A DNA stretch of 64,000 bases, taken from contig NZ_LT593974.1 of the NCBI RefSeq assembly GCF_900086985.1, positions 3,534,001 through 3,598,000 on the forward strand, read 5' to 3'. Positions 1 through 9,204 of this stretch are shown here, piece by piece; position 1 is the stretch's first letter, and each line of letters starts with the position of its first letter. A program made the translations under genes and the position numbers. A model generated the notes under the pieces. The model was not told the origin of the DNA. It was given only the letters and a program-made list of their open reading frames with translations, and made no database searches. This DNA is from Halomonas sp. HL-93 (GTDB lineage: Bacteria; Pseudomonadota; Gammaproteobacteria; Pseudomonadales; Halomonadaceae).

Positions 1-1060
1 GGCTGGTCGTTTCAAGGTCAAAGCAGAATCGCTGAGCGCTTTTTAGACGTTCCAGCCACGCATCAAACTCACGCTGGTCTACAATCACGTGGTCGTGGCG
101 ATCGCTGGGGGTGGCAACGCTATCATCGGCCGCACTAGCTGGTGCGGGTTCGCCGCCCTTTACGTCATCCACGCCTTGGTCTTTGCCTTCAAGCAGCTCG
201 CCCAGCCACTGCCTGAACTCCATCTCTTTATACAGTTCCACCAGCGCTTCGCGGTCTGGGTGGGCGATGTCCAGGTCGTCAAGCCCAACGGGCAAATCGC
301 AGTCAATTTTGATTGTGGCGAGCTGGTAAGACAGAAACGCCTGCTCACGGTTTTCCTCAAGCTTCTTGGGCAGCGTTTTGGCGCCCCGGAATGACAGCGT
401 TTTTATCCGCTCCAAATCGCCGTAAATAGTATCTAACCCCCCGCCCATGCCCTGTAGTAGACCAATGGCCGTTTTCTCCCCCACTCCGGGTACGCCAGGA
501 ATGTTATCTACCTTGTCGCCCATCAAGGCGAGGAAATCGATAATCAGCGCGGGCGGCAGGCCAAATTTTTCTTCTACCCCCGCTTCATCAAGGGTTTCCT
601 CTTTCATGGTATTGACCAGCGTAATATGCGCGTTGACCAGCTGCGCCATGTCTTTATCGCCGGTGGAGATCACCGCATCGCGGCCTGCCTGGGTGGCGTG
701 GTGGGCCAGAGTGCCGATCACATCGTCCGCTTCAACCCCCTCAATGCACAACAGTGGCAAACCGAGGGCCTTCACACAGGCGTGCAGCGGCTTGATTTGG
801 CTGCGCAAGTCATCGGGCATCGGCGGGCGATGCGCCTTGTATTCGCTATACAGTTCGTCGCGAAAGGTTTTGCCCGGCGCGTCAAACACCACCGCCATGG
901 GGCTTTCGGGATAATCTTTTATCAGCCGTTTGAGCATGTTCAACACACCCTTCACGGCACCCGTCGGCTGGCCGTTAGACGTCGTTAGTGGCGGCAGCGC
1001 ATGAAAAGCGCGATATAGGTACGAGGAGCCATCGACAAGCACGATCGGAGCACGGGCCAT
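1..1060 (-). CDS. polA: DNA polymerase I, N-terminal part (cut by window edge)
   Basis: About 353 residues of a minus-strand protein run off the left edge. The N-terminus MARAPIVLVDGSSYLYRAFH and the GDKDMAQLV and GDKVDNIPGVPGVGEKTA stretches are the 5'-nuclease (flap endonuclease) domain of bacterial Pol I. The last visible residues, FDLET, match the Exo I motif of the 3'-5' proofreading domain, so the enzyme is probably the full E. coli type rather than a nuclease-only form. It fills gaps and removes RNA primers during lagging-strand synthesis and repair. Transcribed divergently from thrB. The polymerase domain lies outside the window, so its integrity cannot be judged. Confidence 0.95.
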   Translation of the reverse strand, partial: MARAPIVLVDGSSYLYRAFHALPPLTTSNGQPTGAVKGVLNMLKRLIKDYPESPMAVVFDAPGKTFRDELYSEYKAHRPPMPDDLRSQIKPLHACVKALGLPLLCIEGVEADDVIGTLAHHATQAGRDAVISTGDKDMAQLVNAHITLVNTMKEETLDEAGVEEKFGLPPALIIDFLALMGDKVDNIPGVPGVGEKTAIGLLQGMGGGLDTIYGDLERIKTLSFRGAKTLPKKLEENREQAFLSYQLATIKIDCDLPVGLDDLDIAHPDREALVELYKEMEFRQWLGELLEGKDQGVDDVKGGEPAPASAADDSVATPSDRHDHVIVDQREFDAWLERLKSAQRFCFDLETTS

Positions 1061-1234
1061 AACCAAATTCCATTGTTAGCAAACGGTAAGAAAGTCTACT
1101 CGCTATGATACGCGTTCAGCGCCCACGCTGCAGACTCAACATAGTTCGAAAGCATTCTTCAAAATGACACAACGCTGCCAACTGACGCAGCAAGCCGCTA
1201 CAATAATGGGCTTAGCAACCTGGGCGAGATTCTC

Positions 1235-2194
1235 ATGGCTGTATTCACCCCGCTTAGCGACGCACAGGTCGCTACGTTTTTAGAAAAGTTTGATGTAGGC
1301 AGTTTCGTATCGCTACAGGGCGTGGCGGCTGGCACCGAAAATTCGACCTTCTTTGTGACCACTGACCGCCGCGAATTGGTATTGACCCTGTTCGAACAAG
1401 GCGAGCATGCCGAGCTGCCGTTTTTTGTCGAGTTATTAGACTATCTGGATGAACATCGCCTGCCGGTCCCCGGCACAGTGCACGACCGCGACGGCGTTGC
1501 GCTGCACAGCCTGGCCGATAAGCCAGCACTATTGTTCCCACGCTTGCCGGGGCGTCATCCGGAAGCCCCCAACCTTGCCCAGTGCCGGGCACTGGGCGAT
1601 ACCCTGGGACGGATGCACGTGGTTTCAAAGCGCTTCCCAGGCCACCGCCCCAATCCGCGTGATCTGCATTGGCTGCAAGCCATGCACCACAAGGTATTGA
1701 CCTATTTAAGCCCTGACGACCAAACGTTAATGAAAGACGAGGTCGATGATTTTGAAAGCGCCTTCGCCAAGCACGATGAGCTGCCCCAAGGGGCGCTGCA
1801 CGGCGACTTATTTCGTGACAACACGCTGTTTGAGGGCGACAAGCTTGGCGGCATCATCGATTTTTACAATGGCTGCACGGGGGACTTGCTGTTTGACCTA
1901 GCCATTGTGATTAACGACTGGGCCTCCAATGAAGACGGCACGCTGAATGGCGAATGCTATACGGCCATCCTGAGCGCCTATCAGTCGCGTCGCCACTTAA
2001 ATGCAGACGAGCAAGCATTGTGGCCGACCATGCTGCGCATGACCGCATTGCGCTACTGGCTGTCGCGGTTACTGGTTGTTTACGTGGACCCGCCCGCCCA
2101 CGATTTGACCCCCCATGACCCCGAACGCTTTCGTACCATTTTAAAAGCGCGCATCGCCCACGGGGCGCTGCCGCTTCCTGAGGCGTCTTCATGA
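1235..2194 (+). CDS. thrB: Homoserine kinase, APH-fold type
   Basis: 319 residues, the usual length of the Pseudomonas-type ThrB, which has an aminoglycoside-phosphotransferase fold and not the GHMP fold of E. coli ThrB. The Brenner motif HGDLFRDN (residues 189-196) holds the catalytic Asp and the metal-binding Asn, and IIDF (207-210) is the DFG-like metal site. The expected reaction is ATP-dependent O-phosphorylation of L-homoserine in threonine synthesis. The stop overlaps the speA start by ATGA, so the two genes are probably co-translated. A polA/thrB neighbourhood is also familiar from pseudomonads. A generic phosphotransferase of the same fold is the main alternative. Confidence 0.88.
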   Translation: MAVFTPLSDAQVATFLEKFDVGSFVSLQGVAAGTENSTFFVTTDRRELVLTLFEQGEHAELPFFVELLDYLDEHRLPVPGTVHDRDGVALHSLADKPALLFPRLPGRHPEAPNLAQCRALGDTLGRMHVVSKRFPGHRPNPRDLHWLQAMHHKVLTYLSPDDQTLMKDEVDDFESAFAKHDELPQGALHGDLFRDNTLFEGDKLGGIIDFYNGCTGDLLFDLAIVINDWASNEDGTLNGECYTAILSAYQSRRHLNADEQALWPTMLRMTALRYWLSRLLVVYVDPPAHDLTPHDPERFRTILKARIAHGALPLPEASS

Positions 2195-4110
2195 AAGAAA
2201 CGACCACTATCAACTCCTCGGCCCAACGCGCTCGGCGCACCTGGAATATCGACCAGTGGGGAAGTGGTTACTTCGACGTGGATGAGCTTGGTCAAGCGTT
2301 GGTGCGTCCTTTAGGCACTGATGCCGATGGCCCAGCGCTACCGCTGAGCGGCCTAGTGCGCCAGCTGCAGAAAGCCGGGTTACGCCTGCCGGTACTGGTG
2401 CGCTTTAGCGATATCCTGCACGATCGCGTTGAGCAACTATGCGGTGCCTTTGACATCGCCATGCAGGATTTTGACTATCAGGGAGGCTATACAGCCGTTT
2501 ACCCCATCAAGGTCAATCAGCAACGTCGCGTCGTGGAGGAAATTTTAGCCACCGCCGAACGTGGTAACGGCCGCGTAGGATTGGAAGCGGGCAGCAAGCC
2601 TGAATTGCTGGCAGTGCTTGCCCTCTCGGAGGGCGGCTCCTCGCTGATCGTTTGCAATGGTTATAAAGACCGCGAATATATCCGCTTGGCGCTGCTGGGC
2701 GAGAAGCTTGGCCACCGGGTTTACCTGGTGGTAGAAAAGCTATCAGAGCTCGACATCATTCTTGAAGAGGCTCGCGAGCTGGATGTGACGCCGCGCATCG
2801 GCCTGCGCGCCCGGCTTGCCTCGGTGGGCAAAGGCAAATGGCAAAATACCGGCGGTGAAAAATCCAAGTTCGGCCTCACCGCCAGCCAGATTCTCACCGT
2901 TGTGGATACCCTGCGCACCCAGGAGGCGCTCGAAAGCCTGCAGCTTGTGCACTTCCACCTTGGCTCGCAGATCGCCAATATCCGCGATATTCAGCGGGGC
3001 CTACGTGAGTGTGCTCGGTTCTATCAGAACCTGCTAAGCCTGGGCGCCCCGATTGATACTGTCGACGTGGGCGGAGGCCTGGGCATTGATTACGAAGGCA
3101 CCCGATCACGCAGTGACTGCTCTGCCAACTATTCAATGCGCGAGTATGCGCGTAACGTGGTTAATGCCTTTGCCCAGTTGTGTCAGGACGCCAACCTGCC
3201 CCAGCCACACCTGATTAGCGAATCCGGCCGAGCACTGACTGCCCATCATGCGGTGCTGATTACCAACGTGATCGGTGACGAACGCATCGACGTTACCCCA
3301 CCCGAGCGCTCTCAGCAGGACGACCCTCAAGTGGCGGCGCTATGGCGAGTCTTTGAGCAGTTGGCCGAAACCCAAGAGCCGCGCGTGCTAGTGGAAGCGT
3401 GGCATGATTTATTCCAGGCCGTCAGCGAGCTGCAAGACCGCTTTGTGATGGGACTCAGCAATATTAACGCCCGCGCTGAAGGTGAACGTCTCTACATGGC
3501 GGCGTGCGCAAGACTGCGCAACCAGTTGGACACGCGCAACCGCGCTCACCGCGACATCATTGATGAACTTGCCGAGAAACTGGCTGACAAGCTATTCGTC
3601 AACTTCTCGCTGTTCCAGTCGGTACCGGACGTATGGGGCATTGAGCAGATATTCCCGGTGCTGCCGTTAAGCGGTCTGGATCAGCCCCCTACCCGCCGTG
3701 CCGTCATCCAGGACATCACCTGCGATTCCGATGGCCGCATCGATAACTATGTAGACGGGCAGGGAGTTGAAAGTACTCTACCGATTCCTGAGTGGGCAAC
3801 CGACGATGAGCGCTGGCTAGGTTTTTTCCTGGTGGGTGCCTATCAGGAAATTTTGGGTGACTTGCACAACCTGTTCGGCGATACCGACTCGGTAGATGCC
3901 GCCCTTGGTCCCGATGGCGAATGGCAGCTATCCAACGCCCAAGCCGGTGACACGGTGGCTGCGGTGCTTGCCTACGTCAATTTCGATGCCCGGGTATTAA
4001 AACAAAAACTCACCGAGCAGCTCATCGCGAGCGGCTTTTCTGCCCAGGAGCAGGCGCGCTTTGCTGCCAGCCTGAGCGAAGGGTTAGAAGGCTACACCTA
4101 CCTAGAGTAG
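2191..4110 (+). CDS. speA: Biosynthetic arginine decarboxylase
   Basis: 639 residues, a PLP-dependent fold-III decarboxylase converting L-arginine to agmatine, the first step of the agmatine route to putrescine. The PLP lysine is K107 in YPIKVNQQ, within the TIM-barrel part. A GGGLGIDY stretch and a SESGR(A) segment are typical of the SpeA family. Length is close to the usual 630-660. It starts inside the thrB stop codon, and a strong intrinsic terminator follows 30 bp after its stop. The E. coli enzyme carries an N-terminal extension that is processed; the N-terminus here has no obvious signal peptide. Confidence 0.95.
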   Translation: MKETTTINSSAQRARRTWNIDQWGSGYFDVDELGQALVRPLGTDADGPALPLSGLVRQLQKAGLRLPVLVRFSDILHDRVEQLCGAFDIAMQDFDYQGGYTAVYPIKVNQQRRVVEEILATAERGNGRVGLEAGSKPELLAVLALSEGGSSLIVCNGYKDREYIRLALLGEKLGHRVYLVVEKLSELDIILEEARELDVTPRIGLRARLASVGKGKWQNTGGEKSKFGLTASQILTVVDTLRTQEALESLQLVHFHLGSQIANIRDIQRGLRECARFYQNLLSLGAPIDTVDVGGGLGIDYEGTRSRSDCSANYSMREYARNVVNAFAQLCQDANLPQPHLISESGRALTAHHAVLITNVIGDERIDVTPPERSQQDDPQVAALWRVFEQLAETQEPRVLVEAWHDLFQAVSELQDRFVMGLSNINARAEGERLYMAACARLRNQLDTRNRAHRDIIDELAEKLADKLFVNFSLFQSVPDVWGIEQIFPVLPLSGLDQPPTRRAVIQDITCDSDGRIDNYVDGQGVESTLPIPEWATDDERWLGFFLVGAYQEILGDLHNLFGDTDSVDAALGPDGEWQLSNAQAGDTVAAVLAYVNFDARVLKQKLTEQLIASGFSAQEQARFAASLSEGLEGYTYLE

Positions 4111-4142
4111 AGCGGGTATCAGCCCCGTTAACCAACGAGCAG

Positions 4143-4168
4143 GCCACCGCAGAGCGGTGGCTTTTTTA
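4143..4168 (+). terminator. Intrinsic terminator of thrB-speA
   Basis: Perfect 8-bp stem GCCACCGC / GCGGTGGC with loop AGA (4143-4161), followed by six T. It lies 32 bp after the speA stop and closes the thrB-speA unit. Confidence 0.9.
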
Positions 4169-4217
4169 TGCTGCCCTGTGTGAATAGCATTTAGCGACTT
4201 GGCTTAATCGCCCACGA

Positions 4218-4883
4218 TCACTCAATCACGCTAGTGGTAATCTCCAAACCACCGGTGAGCGTCAAACGCAGCGTGGCACCCCGCGGCAGCTCACCCACTC
4301 CAGAAGGCGTTCCCGTTAAAATGACGTCCCCAGCTTCGAGAGTAAAGTGGCGACTCATTTCCGCTAGCAGGGTGGGAATGGTAAAAATCATATCGGCCCC
4401 CTCACCGTGCTGACGCTCTTCACCATTGATTTCCAGCGTAAAGGCCAGGGCATTCCAATTGGGCACACGGCTAAGCGGTAAAAACGGCGAGAGTGGGCAG
4501 GCGCCGTCAAATGCTTTGGCAATCTCCCAGGGGTGGCCTTTCTCTTTTAACTGGGTTTGTACATCGCGCAGCGTTAAGTCAAGCCCCAGCCCCAGGCCGG
4601 TGATCGCCTCACTCGCTTCATCTGGTGTCGCGTCACAGATGGTTTTACCTACCAATAGGGCTATCTCCACCTCGTAGTGGATATCGCCACGATTAAACGG
4701 TGGTGAAAGCGGTTGCTGGATATCCACGACACTGGACGCCGGCTTGATAAACAACAGTGGCTCACTGGGGATAGGGTTATCTAACTCTTTAGCGTGGTCA
4801 GCATAGTTGCGACCAACACACACAACTTTGCCTAACTCATGGGGGAACGCTTGGCCATCGGTAAATTGAGGAACAAAACGCAT
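4218..4883 (-). CDS. Fumarylacetoacetate hydrolase family protein (YcgM-like)
   Basis: 221 residues from the chosen ATG at 4883, which has a good AAGGAGTG ribosome site; a start 27 bp upstream lacks one. The protein begins MRFVPQFTDG and contains VCVGRNYADHAKEL and the metal-site segment HYEVEIALLVGK, as in the short single-domain FAH fold (E. coli YcgM, human FAHD1). Family members hydrolyse or decarboxylate acylpyruvates and oxaloacetate with Mg2+. It lies 93 bp downstream of ectD on the same strand, so the two may be co-transcribed. The substrate cannot be read from sequence. Confidence 0.85.
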   Translation of the reverse strand: MRFVPQFTDGQAFPHELGKVVCVGRNYADHAKELDNPIPSEPLLFIKPASSVVDIQQPLSPPFNRGDIHYEVEIALLVGKTICDATPDEASEAITGLGLGLDLTLRDVQTQLKEKGHPWEIAKAFDGACPLSPFLPLSRVPNWNALAFTLEINGEERQHGEGADMIFTIPTLLAEMSRHFTLEAGDVILTGTPSGVGELPRGATLRLTLTGGLEITTSVIE

Positions 4884-4976
4884 GATGGGGTCACTCCTTA
4901 AGATGCGCACAGGGGCAGGCGCACCAGTCTACCCCACCCATGCGATTGTTCCACACTTGACGTTGGCTAATCAGGT

Positions 4977-5960
4977 TTACTTAGCCAACGACCAAGCGTC
5001 GTCAGGCGCGTGCGCCAGAAAGTCCGGGCGCTCCTTTGGTGCTGCAAAAGGCGCACGGCAGCGGTTATCCAGACGGTTAAACACAAAGAACACATTGCTG
5101 CGCGGGTCAGGCGACAGGTTGGCGTTTGATGCGTGCAGCGTATTGCAGTCAAACAGCAATAGCCCGCCTGCTTTGCCCTTGGGCGCCTCAATACCATGCT
5201 CATCGACCAGTGCTGCCAGCGCTTCTTCGCTTGGCACACCGACTTCCTGAGCTTTCAACGAGCTTTTGTGGTTATCCTCGGGTGTTTCGCCCAAGCACGG
5301 CACGAATTTTTTGTGCGACCCGGGGATCAACATCAAGGGGCCATTAAATTCGTGGTTGTCCGTCAAAATGAGCGATGCACTCACCGCATGCATGTTGGGC
5401 ATGCCATCTTCAGCGTGCCAGGTTTCAAAGTCCGAGTGCCAGTTAAAGCCCTTACCGGCAAACCCAGGCTTATAGTTAATGCGCGACTGATGCACGTAAG
5501 GGTCATCGCCAATGATTTGCCGAGCGGCGCCCGCCAGCCGCTCATCACGTGCCAATTCCCCAAAACGCTTGGAGAGAAAATGCACCGCAAACAGCGAACG
5601 GATTTCCTGGCTCTCCGGCTCGGTGACACTAAAAGGCTTATCCCGATAACCCTCATGGTTCATTAACGCCTGCATCTCCCGACACAGCTCATCAAGCTCT
5701 GCACCGGTGATCAGGTTAGGAATGAACAGAAACCCTTTGCGTTCGAACTCGTCGAGTTGCGCTTGGCTTAATGGCCCTGTCAATTGCCGACCTTTCACCA
5801 CCGCCTCCTGGCGCGGTTGCCAGAGTGAAGCCGGGGCTTCAGCCAACCGAGATGGATAAGGATCCTTTACCATCGTGGGCTGGGCAGACGGCATGTCCGT
5901 CATGTCGCTGTACTGCTTATGCGCGTTCACAACATTGAGAGGTGTGTTGCTGACTGTCAT
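4977..5960 (-). CDS. ectD: Ectoine 5-hydroxylase
   Basis: 327 residues, the normal EctD length. This Fe(II)/2-oxoglutarate dioxygenase hydroxylates ectoine to 5-hydroxyectoine, a compatible solute of halophiles. The iron triad is visible: H175 and D177 in FNWHSDFETWH, and H276 in FDCNTLHASNA. The EctD signature around these residues is intact, as is LMLIPGSHKKFV. The start at 5960 is supported by AAGGAGTG 9 bp upstream. ectABC are not nearby, which is common in Halomonadaceae. The only close alternative is another phytanoyl-CoA-hydroxylase-family enzyme, which the signature makes unlikely. Confidence 0.96.
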   Translation of the reverse strand: MTVSNTPLNVVNAHKQYSDMTDMPSAQPTMVKDPYPSRLAEAPASLWQPRQEAVVKGRQLTGPLSQAQLDEFERKGFLFIPNLITGAELDELCREMQALMNHEGYRDKPFSVTEPESQEIRSLFAVHFLSKRFGELARDERLAGAARQIIGDDPYVHQSRINYKPGFAGKGFNWHSDFETWHAEDGMPNMHAVSASLILTDNHEFNGPLMLIPGSHKKFVPCLGETPEDNHKSSLKAQEVGVPSEEALAALVDEHGIEAPKGKAGGLLLFDCNTLHASNANLSPDPRSNVFFVFNRLDNRCRAPFAAPKERPDFLAHAPDDAWSLAK

Positions 5961-6463
5961 CTAATCCACTCCTTGTATGATTAGGTTTCAGATCGAATGG
6001 CGCACGGTTCAAACGTCGTGCAGGGAGTAGCCTAGACAACTTGAATTTCCCCGCAAGGAGTGATTCACGGTTTGATAACGCAGGTTACGTGAAAAAAATT
6101 GAAGGGTTATCAGGAACGCTTTTAAGCGAGGCTTGGCAGGATTGTGTTGATCGACACGCACACAAAAAGTCGTCTACGTGAGGTCGTGGGAAGAAAATTT
6201 ATGCCAATGGCGAGGCCCAACGTGCACTTGGCACGGCGAGGAGATACGTGTGGGTCTGGCGCATAGCGTCGAGAAGGTTTGCTGCGCTCTGTTCTGGTGA
6301 CGTCTTGCCATAAGCCTCTCAGCGAACCATTATCGCTGTCGCATATAGCCCAATAATGCCCTTTGGACACTGAGTTGCACTTTCTGTTTTTTACCAGTTC
6401 GGGGCTCTCTTGAAACAACCGGAGCTTTGTTTTTTCTTGGTCGAAATACTTATAGCGTTTTAA
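5961..6463. other. 503-bp stretch without a convincing gene
   Basis: This gap separates ectD from the GntR gene. Its right half has open frames on both strands (for example 6122-6418 minus, 98 codons) rich in Arg, Ser and Cys. I recognise no domain and see no ribosome site. The left 100 bp must hold the ectD promoter, but I could not pick clear -35/-10 boxes. The frames look like decayed coding sequence rather than a live gene. Confidence 0.4.
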
Positions 6464-7171
6464 TCAGGAATAGAGTTCCAAATAGCGATTTTTGGAAGGT
6501 AGAAGATGCTGGCGACACAGGTCAGCCAGGCGCTCGCGGTCCTCATCACGAATGGCTTCAATCATCAATTCGTGCTCGCGACGAGCTTGAGCGAGGGCGT
6601 CGCGGTCAGTGATCGCGATGAAGCGGATGCCGTGGGCTTTCTGGGCGAACTCGTTGATGGTGGTGTACAGATAGGTATTCCCGCACGCCCGGAACAGGGT
6701 GCGGTGGAACGCGATGTTCATATGAAATACTTGGCGAAGGTCGTGGGCATACACGGCCTCGCTATGCTGTTGGTGGACCGCTTCCAGTTCAGCTAGCCAT
6801 TCCGGCGGAGCTGGCAAGGGCAGCTTGTTGACGGCGGCCAACTCGAGAATCTCGCGCATCGCGTAGATATCCTCAACCTCATCCGGCGGATAGCTTCTGA
6901 CGAAGGCGCCCCGGTTTTTGATGCGCTCCGTCAGGCCGATGCTATCGAGTTGGAAGAGCGCCTGACGGACGACGTGCCGCTTGCAGTTAAAGCGTTCCAT
7001 CATGGTTTCTTCGACCAGCCGCTCGCGGGGGTGCAGGCGGCCGAGCACAATATCCTCTTCTACAGCAGCCACGATGTCGCTGACACCGTGGGCAGGTTTA
7101 GAGGCTTGGGTCTCGGCACCGCGTGTGGACGGCTGTGCGATTCGGCTCATGATCGGTTTCTCAGCCTCCAT
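6464..7171 (-). CDS. GntR-family transcriptional regulator, FCD type
   Basis: 235 residues. An N-terminal winged helix-turn-helix (about residues 37-90, with HPRERLVEETMMERF and VVRQALFQLDSIGL) is followed by an all-helical FCD ligand-binding domain with metal-type histidines (FHMNIAFHRTLF). FCD members sense organic acids and usually repress neighbouring catabolic genes. It is the second gene after the IlvD/Edd dehydratase on the minus strand, 38 bp apart, and faces the tct operon across a palindrome-rich promoter region. The start is uncertain: an internal ATG at 7150 is equally plausible and neither has a strong ribosome site. The ligand is presumably the sugar acid of this cluster or its keto-deoxy product. 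Confidence 0.85.
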   Translation of the reverse strand: MEAEKPIMSRIAQPSTRGAETQASKPAHGVSDIVAAVEEDIVLGRLHPRERLVEETMMERFNCKRHVVRQALFQLDSIGLTERIKNRGAFVRSYPPDEVEDIYAMREILELAAVNKLPLPAPPEWLAELEAVHQQHSEAVYAHDLRQVFHMNIAFHRTLFRACGNTYLYTTINEFAQKAHGIRFIAITDRDALAQARREHELMIEAIRDEDRERLADLCRQHLLPSKNRYLELYS

Positions 7172-7209
7172 GGCAGGGCATATGGCTTAGGAGTGTACCA
7201 AACTCGTCT

Positions 7210-8997
7210 TCAGGCTTCATGCTGCCTTGGAACCCGGCAGGTGGGCGCTGGCCGGCAGACGCGAAAGTCGCACCCTTCTTCAGCTTGAAGGATCTGCTCC
7301 ATAAACAGGCGCCGATAGCCCAATAGCGGTGCCTCGCTCGTCTCGGTCTTGAAAGCCTTCCGTCGCGCTTCAAGCTCCGTGTCATCCACTTCCAGGCTAA
7401 GCCGATTGTTGCTGACATCCAGCGATATGACGTCGCCATCGCGCACCAGTCCTAGTGGGCCGCCCTCGGCAGATTCCGGGGAAACATGGAGCACGACGGT
7501 ACCGGCTGCGGTGCCACTCATACGTCCATCGGAGATGCGCACCATGTCTTTGACACCCTGGGCGGCCAGCTTCTTGGGGATCGGGATGTAGCCCGCTTCG
7601 GGCATGCCCGGTGCGCCCTTGGGGCCAATATTCTGCAGTATCAGCACGTCGTCAGCGTGGACATCCAGATCCGGGTCGTCGATGCGGTTTGCCAGGTCCT
7701 CAAGCCCGGTGAACACCACGGCGCGGCCGCGATGGGTCATCAACTCGGCCGAGGCGGCCGACTGCTTGATGATGGCACCGGAGGGGGCCAGATTGCCGCG
7801 CAACACCGCGATGCCACCCTGGGCATAGATGGGGCTTTGCTTGGGCCGCACGATCTTCTGGTCGATGAGGTGCACGGCATCATCGATGTTTTCACCTAAT
7901 GTTTGGCCGTTGATGGTCATGGCATTCAGGTGCAATAACGGTTTTAGCTCGCGCAGCAGGGTGGGCAGACCACCGGCGCGATGCAGATCCTCCATGTAAC
8001 CTTCTCCCGAGGGTTTGAGGTCCACCAGTACGGGGGTTTCCTGGCTCATACGGTCGAAGGCCTCAAGGTCGATGTCGATGCCCAGTCGCCCGGCGATGGC
8101 GGTCAAGTGAATCAATGCGTTGGTGGAACCGCCTAACGAGAGCAGAACTCGCAGGGCATTCTCGAAAGCCTCCGGGGTCAGAATCTGATCGGGGGTAACA
8201 CCGGCCCGCGCAAGGGCCACGGCCTGGACGCCGGACTGTTCGGCAATGCGTTGCCGGTCGGCATAGACCGCCGGTGCGGTGGCGCTGTTGGGCAGCATGA
8301 TGCCCAGCGTTTCCGCCAGGCAGGCCATGGTACTGGCGGTACCCATTACCGAGCAGGTGCCCACAGTGGGGACCAGCTTGTCGTTGACTTCGTTGATCTC
8401 CGCCTCGTCGATGTCCTTGCCGCGATAGGCAGCCCAGTAGCGGCGGCAGTCAGTGCAGGCGCCGACGCGTGTACCGCGGTGTGAGCCAGAGAGCATGGGG
8501 CCGGTGACAACCTGGACCGTCGGAACGCCAGCACTGGCGGAGGCCATCAACTGGGCGGGCACGGTCTTGTCGCAGCCGCCAATCAGTACCACGGCATCCA
8601 TCGGCTGGGCGCGAATCATCTCCTCAGTATCCAACGCCATGAGATTGCGCAGGTACATGCTGGTGGGGTTGGCGAAGGACTCATGGAGGGTGATGGTCGG
8701 AAAGTCGACCGGCAGGCCGCCCGCGAGCATCACACCGCGTTTTACGCTCTCGACTAACCCCGGCACGTTACCGTGGCAGGCGTTGTAGCCGCTATAAGTA
8801 TTGGCAATGCCAATGACCGGACGTGAGAGCGCGTCATCTGTATAACCCATGCCTTTGATAAAAGCCTTGCGCAGGAACAGTGAAAAGTCGGCATCGCCAT
8901 AGCTGGTCAGGCGGTTGGACATACCCAGAGCCGGGCCTTCGTTACCTTGCTTGGGAGGGTGGCTGCCTTTGCTGTTGTGTTGGGAGTCCTGGCTCAT
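7210..8997 (-). CDS. IlvD/Edd-family sugar-acid dehydratase
   Basis: 595 residues. Iron-sulfur dehydratase fold with the three expected cluster cysteines: C74 in NACHG, C142 in GGCDKT and C215 in GTCSVMGT. The extra pair C181/C184 (GACTDC) also occurs in the pentonate branch. The length and these motifs fit aldonate dehydratases (arabonate, xylonate, galactonate types), which turn an aldonate into a 2-keto-3-deoxy acid, better than IlvD of branched-chain amino-acid synthesis. The catabolic context supports this. The last ~15 residues are Arg/Pro-rich and unusual. First gene of a minus-strand pair with the GntR regulator. The exact substrate is unknown. Confidence 0.88.
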   Translation of the reverse strand: MSQDSQHNSKGSHPPKQGNEGPALGMSNRLTSYGDADFSLFLRKAFIKGMGYTDDALSRPVIGIANTYSGYNACHGNVPGLVESVKRGVMLAGGLPVDFPTITLHESFANPTSMYLRNLMALDTEEMIRAQPMDAVVLIGGCDKTVPAQLMASASAGVPTVQVVTGPMLSGSHRGTRVGACTDCRRYWAAYRGKDIDEAEINEVNDKLVPTVGTCSVMGTASTMACLAETLGIMLPNSATAPAVYADRQRIAEQSGVQAVALARAGVTPDQILTPEAFENALRVLLSLGGSTNALIHLTAIAGRLGIDIDLEAFDRMSQETPVLVDLKPSGEGYMEDLHRAGGLPTLLRELKPLLHLNAMTINGQTLGENIDDAVHLIDQKIVRPKQSPIYAQGGIAVLRGNLAPSGAIIKQSAASAELMTHRGRAVVFTGLEDLANRIDDPDLDVHADDVLILQNIGPKGAPGMPEAGYIPIPKKLAAQGVKDMVRISDGRMSGTAAGTVVLHVSPESAEGGPLGLVRDGDVISLDVSNNRLSLEVDDTELEARRKAFKTETSEAPLLGYRRLFMEQILQAEEGCDFRVCRPAPTCRVPRQHEA

Positions 8998-9090
8998 CGC
9001 GGTTTCCTCAATGTTGTTCGTGGCTTGTCGGAGGTCCGTTTGCTACGGGTCTTGAACGCTAGGCTAGGCGGTAAAAATCGGCTTGGCAAG

Positions 9091-9160
9091 ATTATTAATA
9101 ATATTATTGACAATAATGTTGATAGCCAACTAAGTTGGATCATGCAAGCACGCCTTGCAT
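9091..9160. promoter_or_regulatory. Palindrome-rich control region between dehydratase and tctC
   Basis: Four dyads stand in a row: ATTATTAATAAT (9091-9102), ATTATTG-A-CAATAAT (9103-9117), CCAAC-TAA-GTTGG (9126-9138) and ATGCAAG-CACGC-CTTGCAT (9142-9160). A TTGACA at 9107-9112 could be the -35 box for tctC and falls inside the second dyad. A weak -10 (TAAGTT) follows at 18 bp. The second dyad is the best operator candidate for the adjacent FCD regulator; this assignment is inference. Confidence 0.5.
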
Positions 9161-9204
9161 GACGATGTGCAACACAACGACAAACAGCACGTGAGGAAAT
9201 GACC

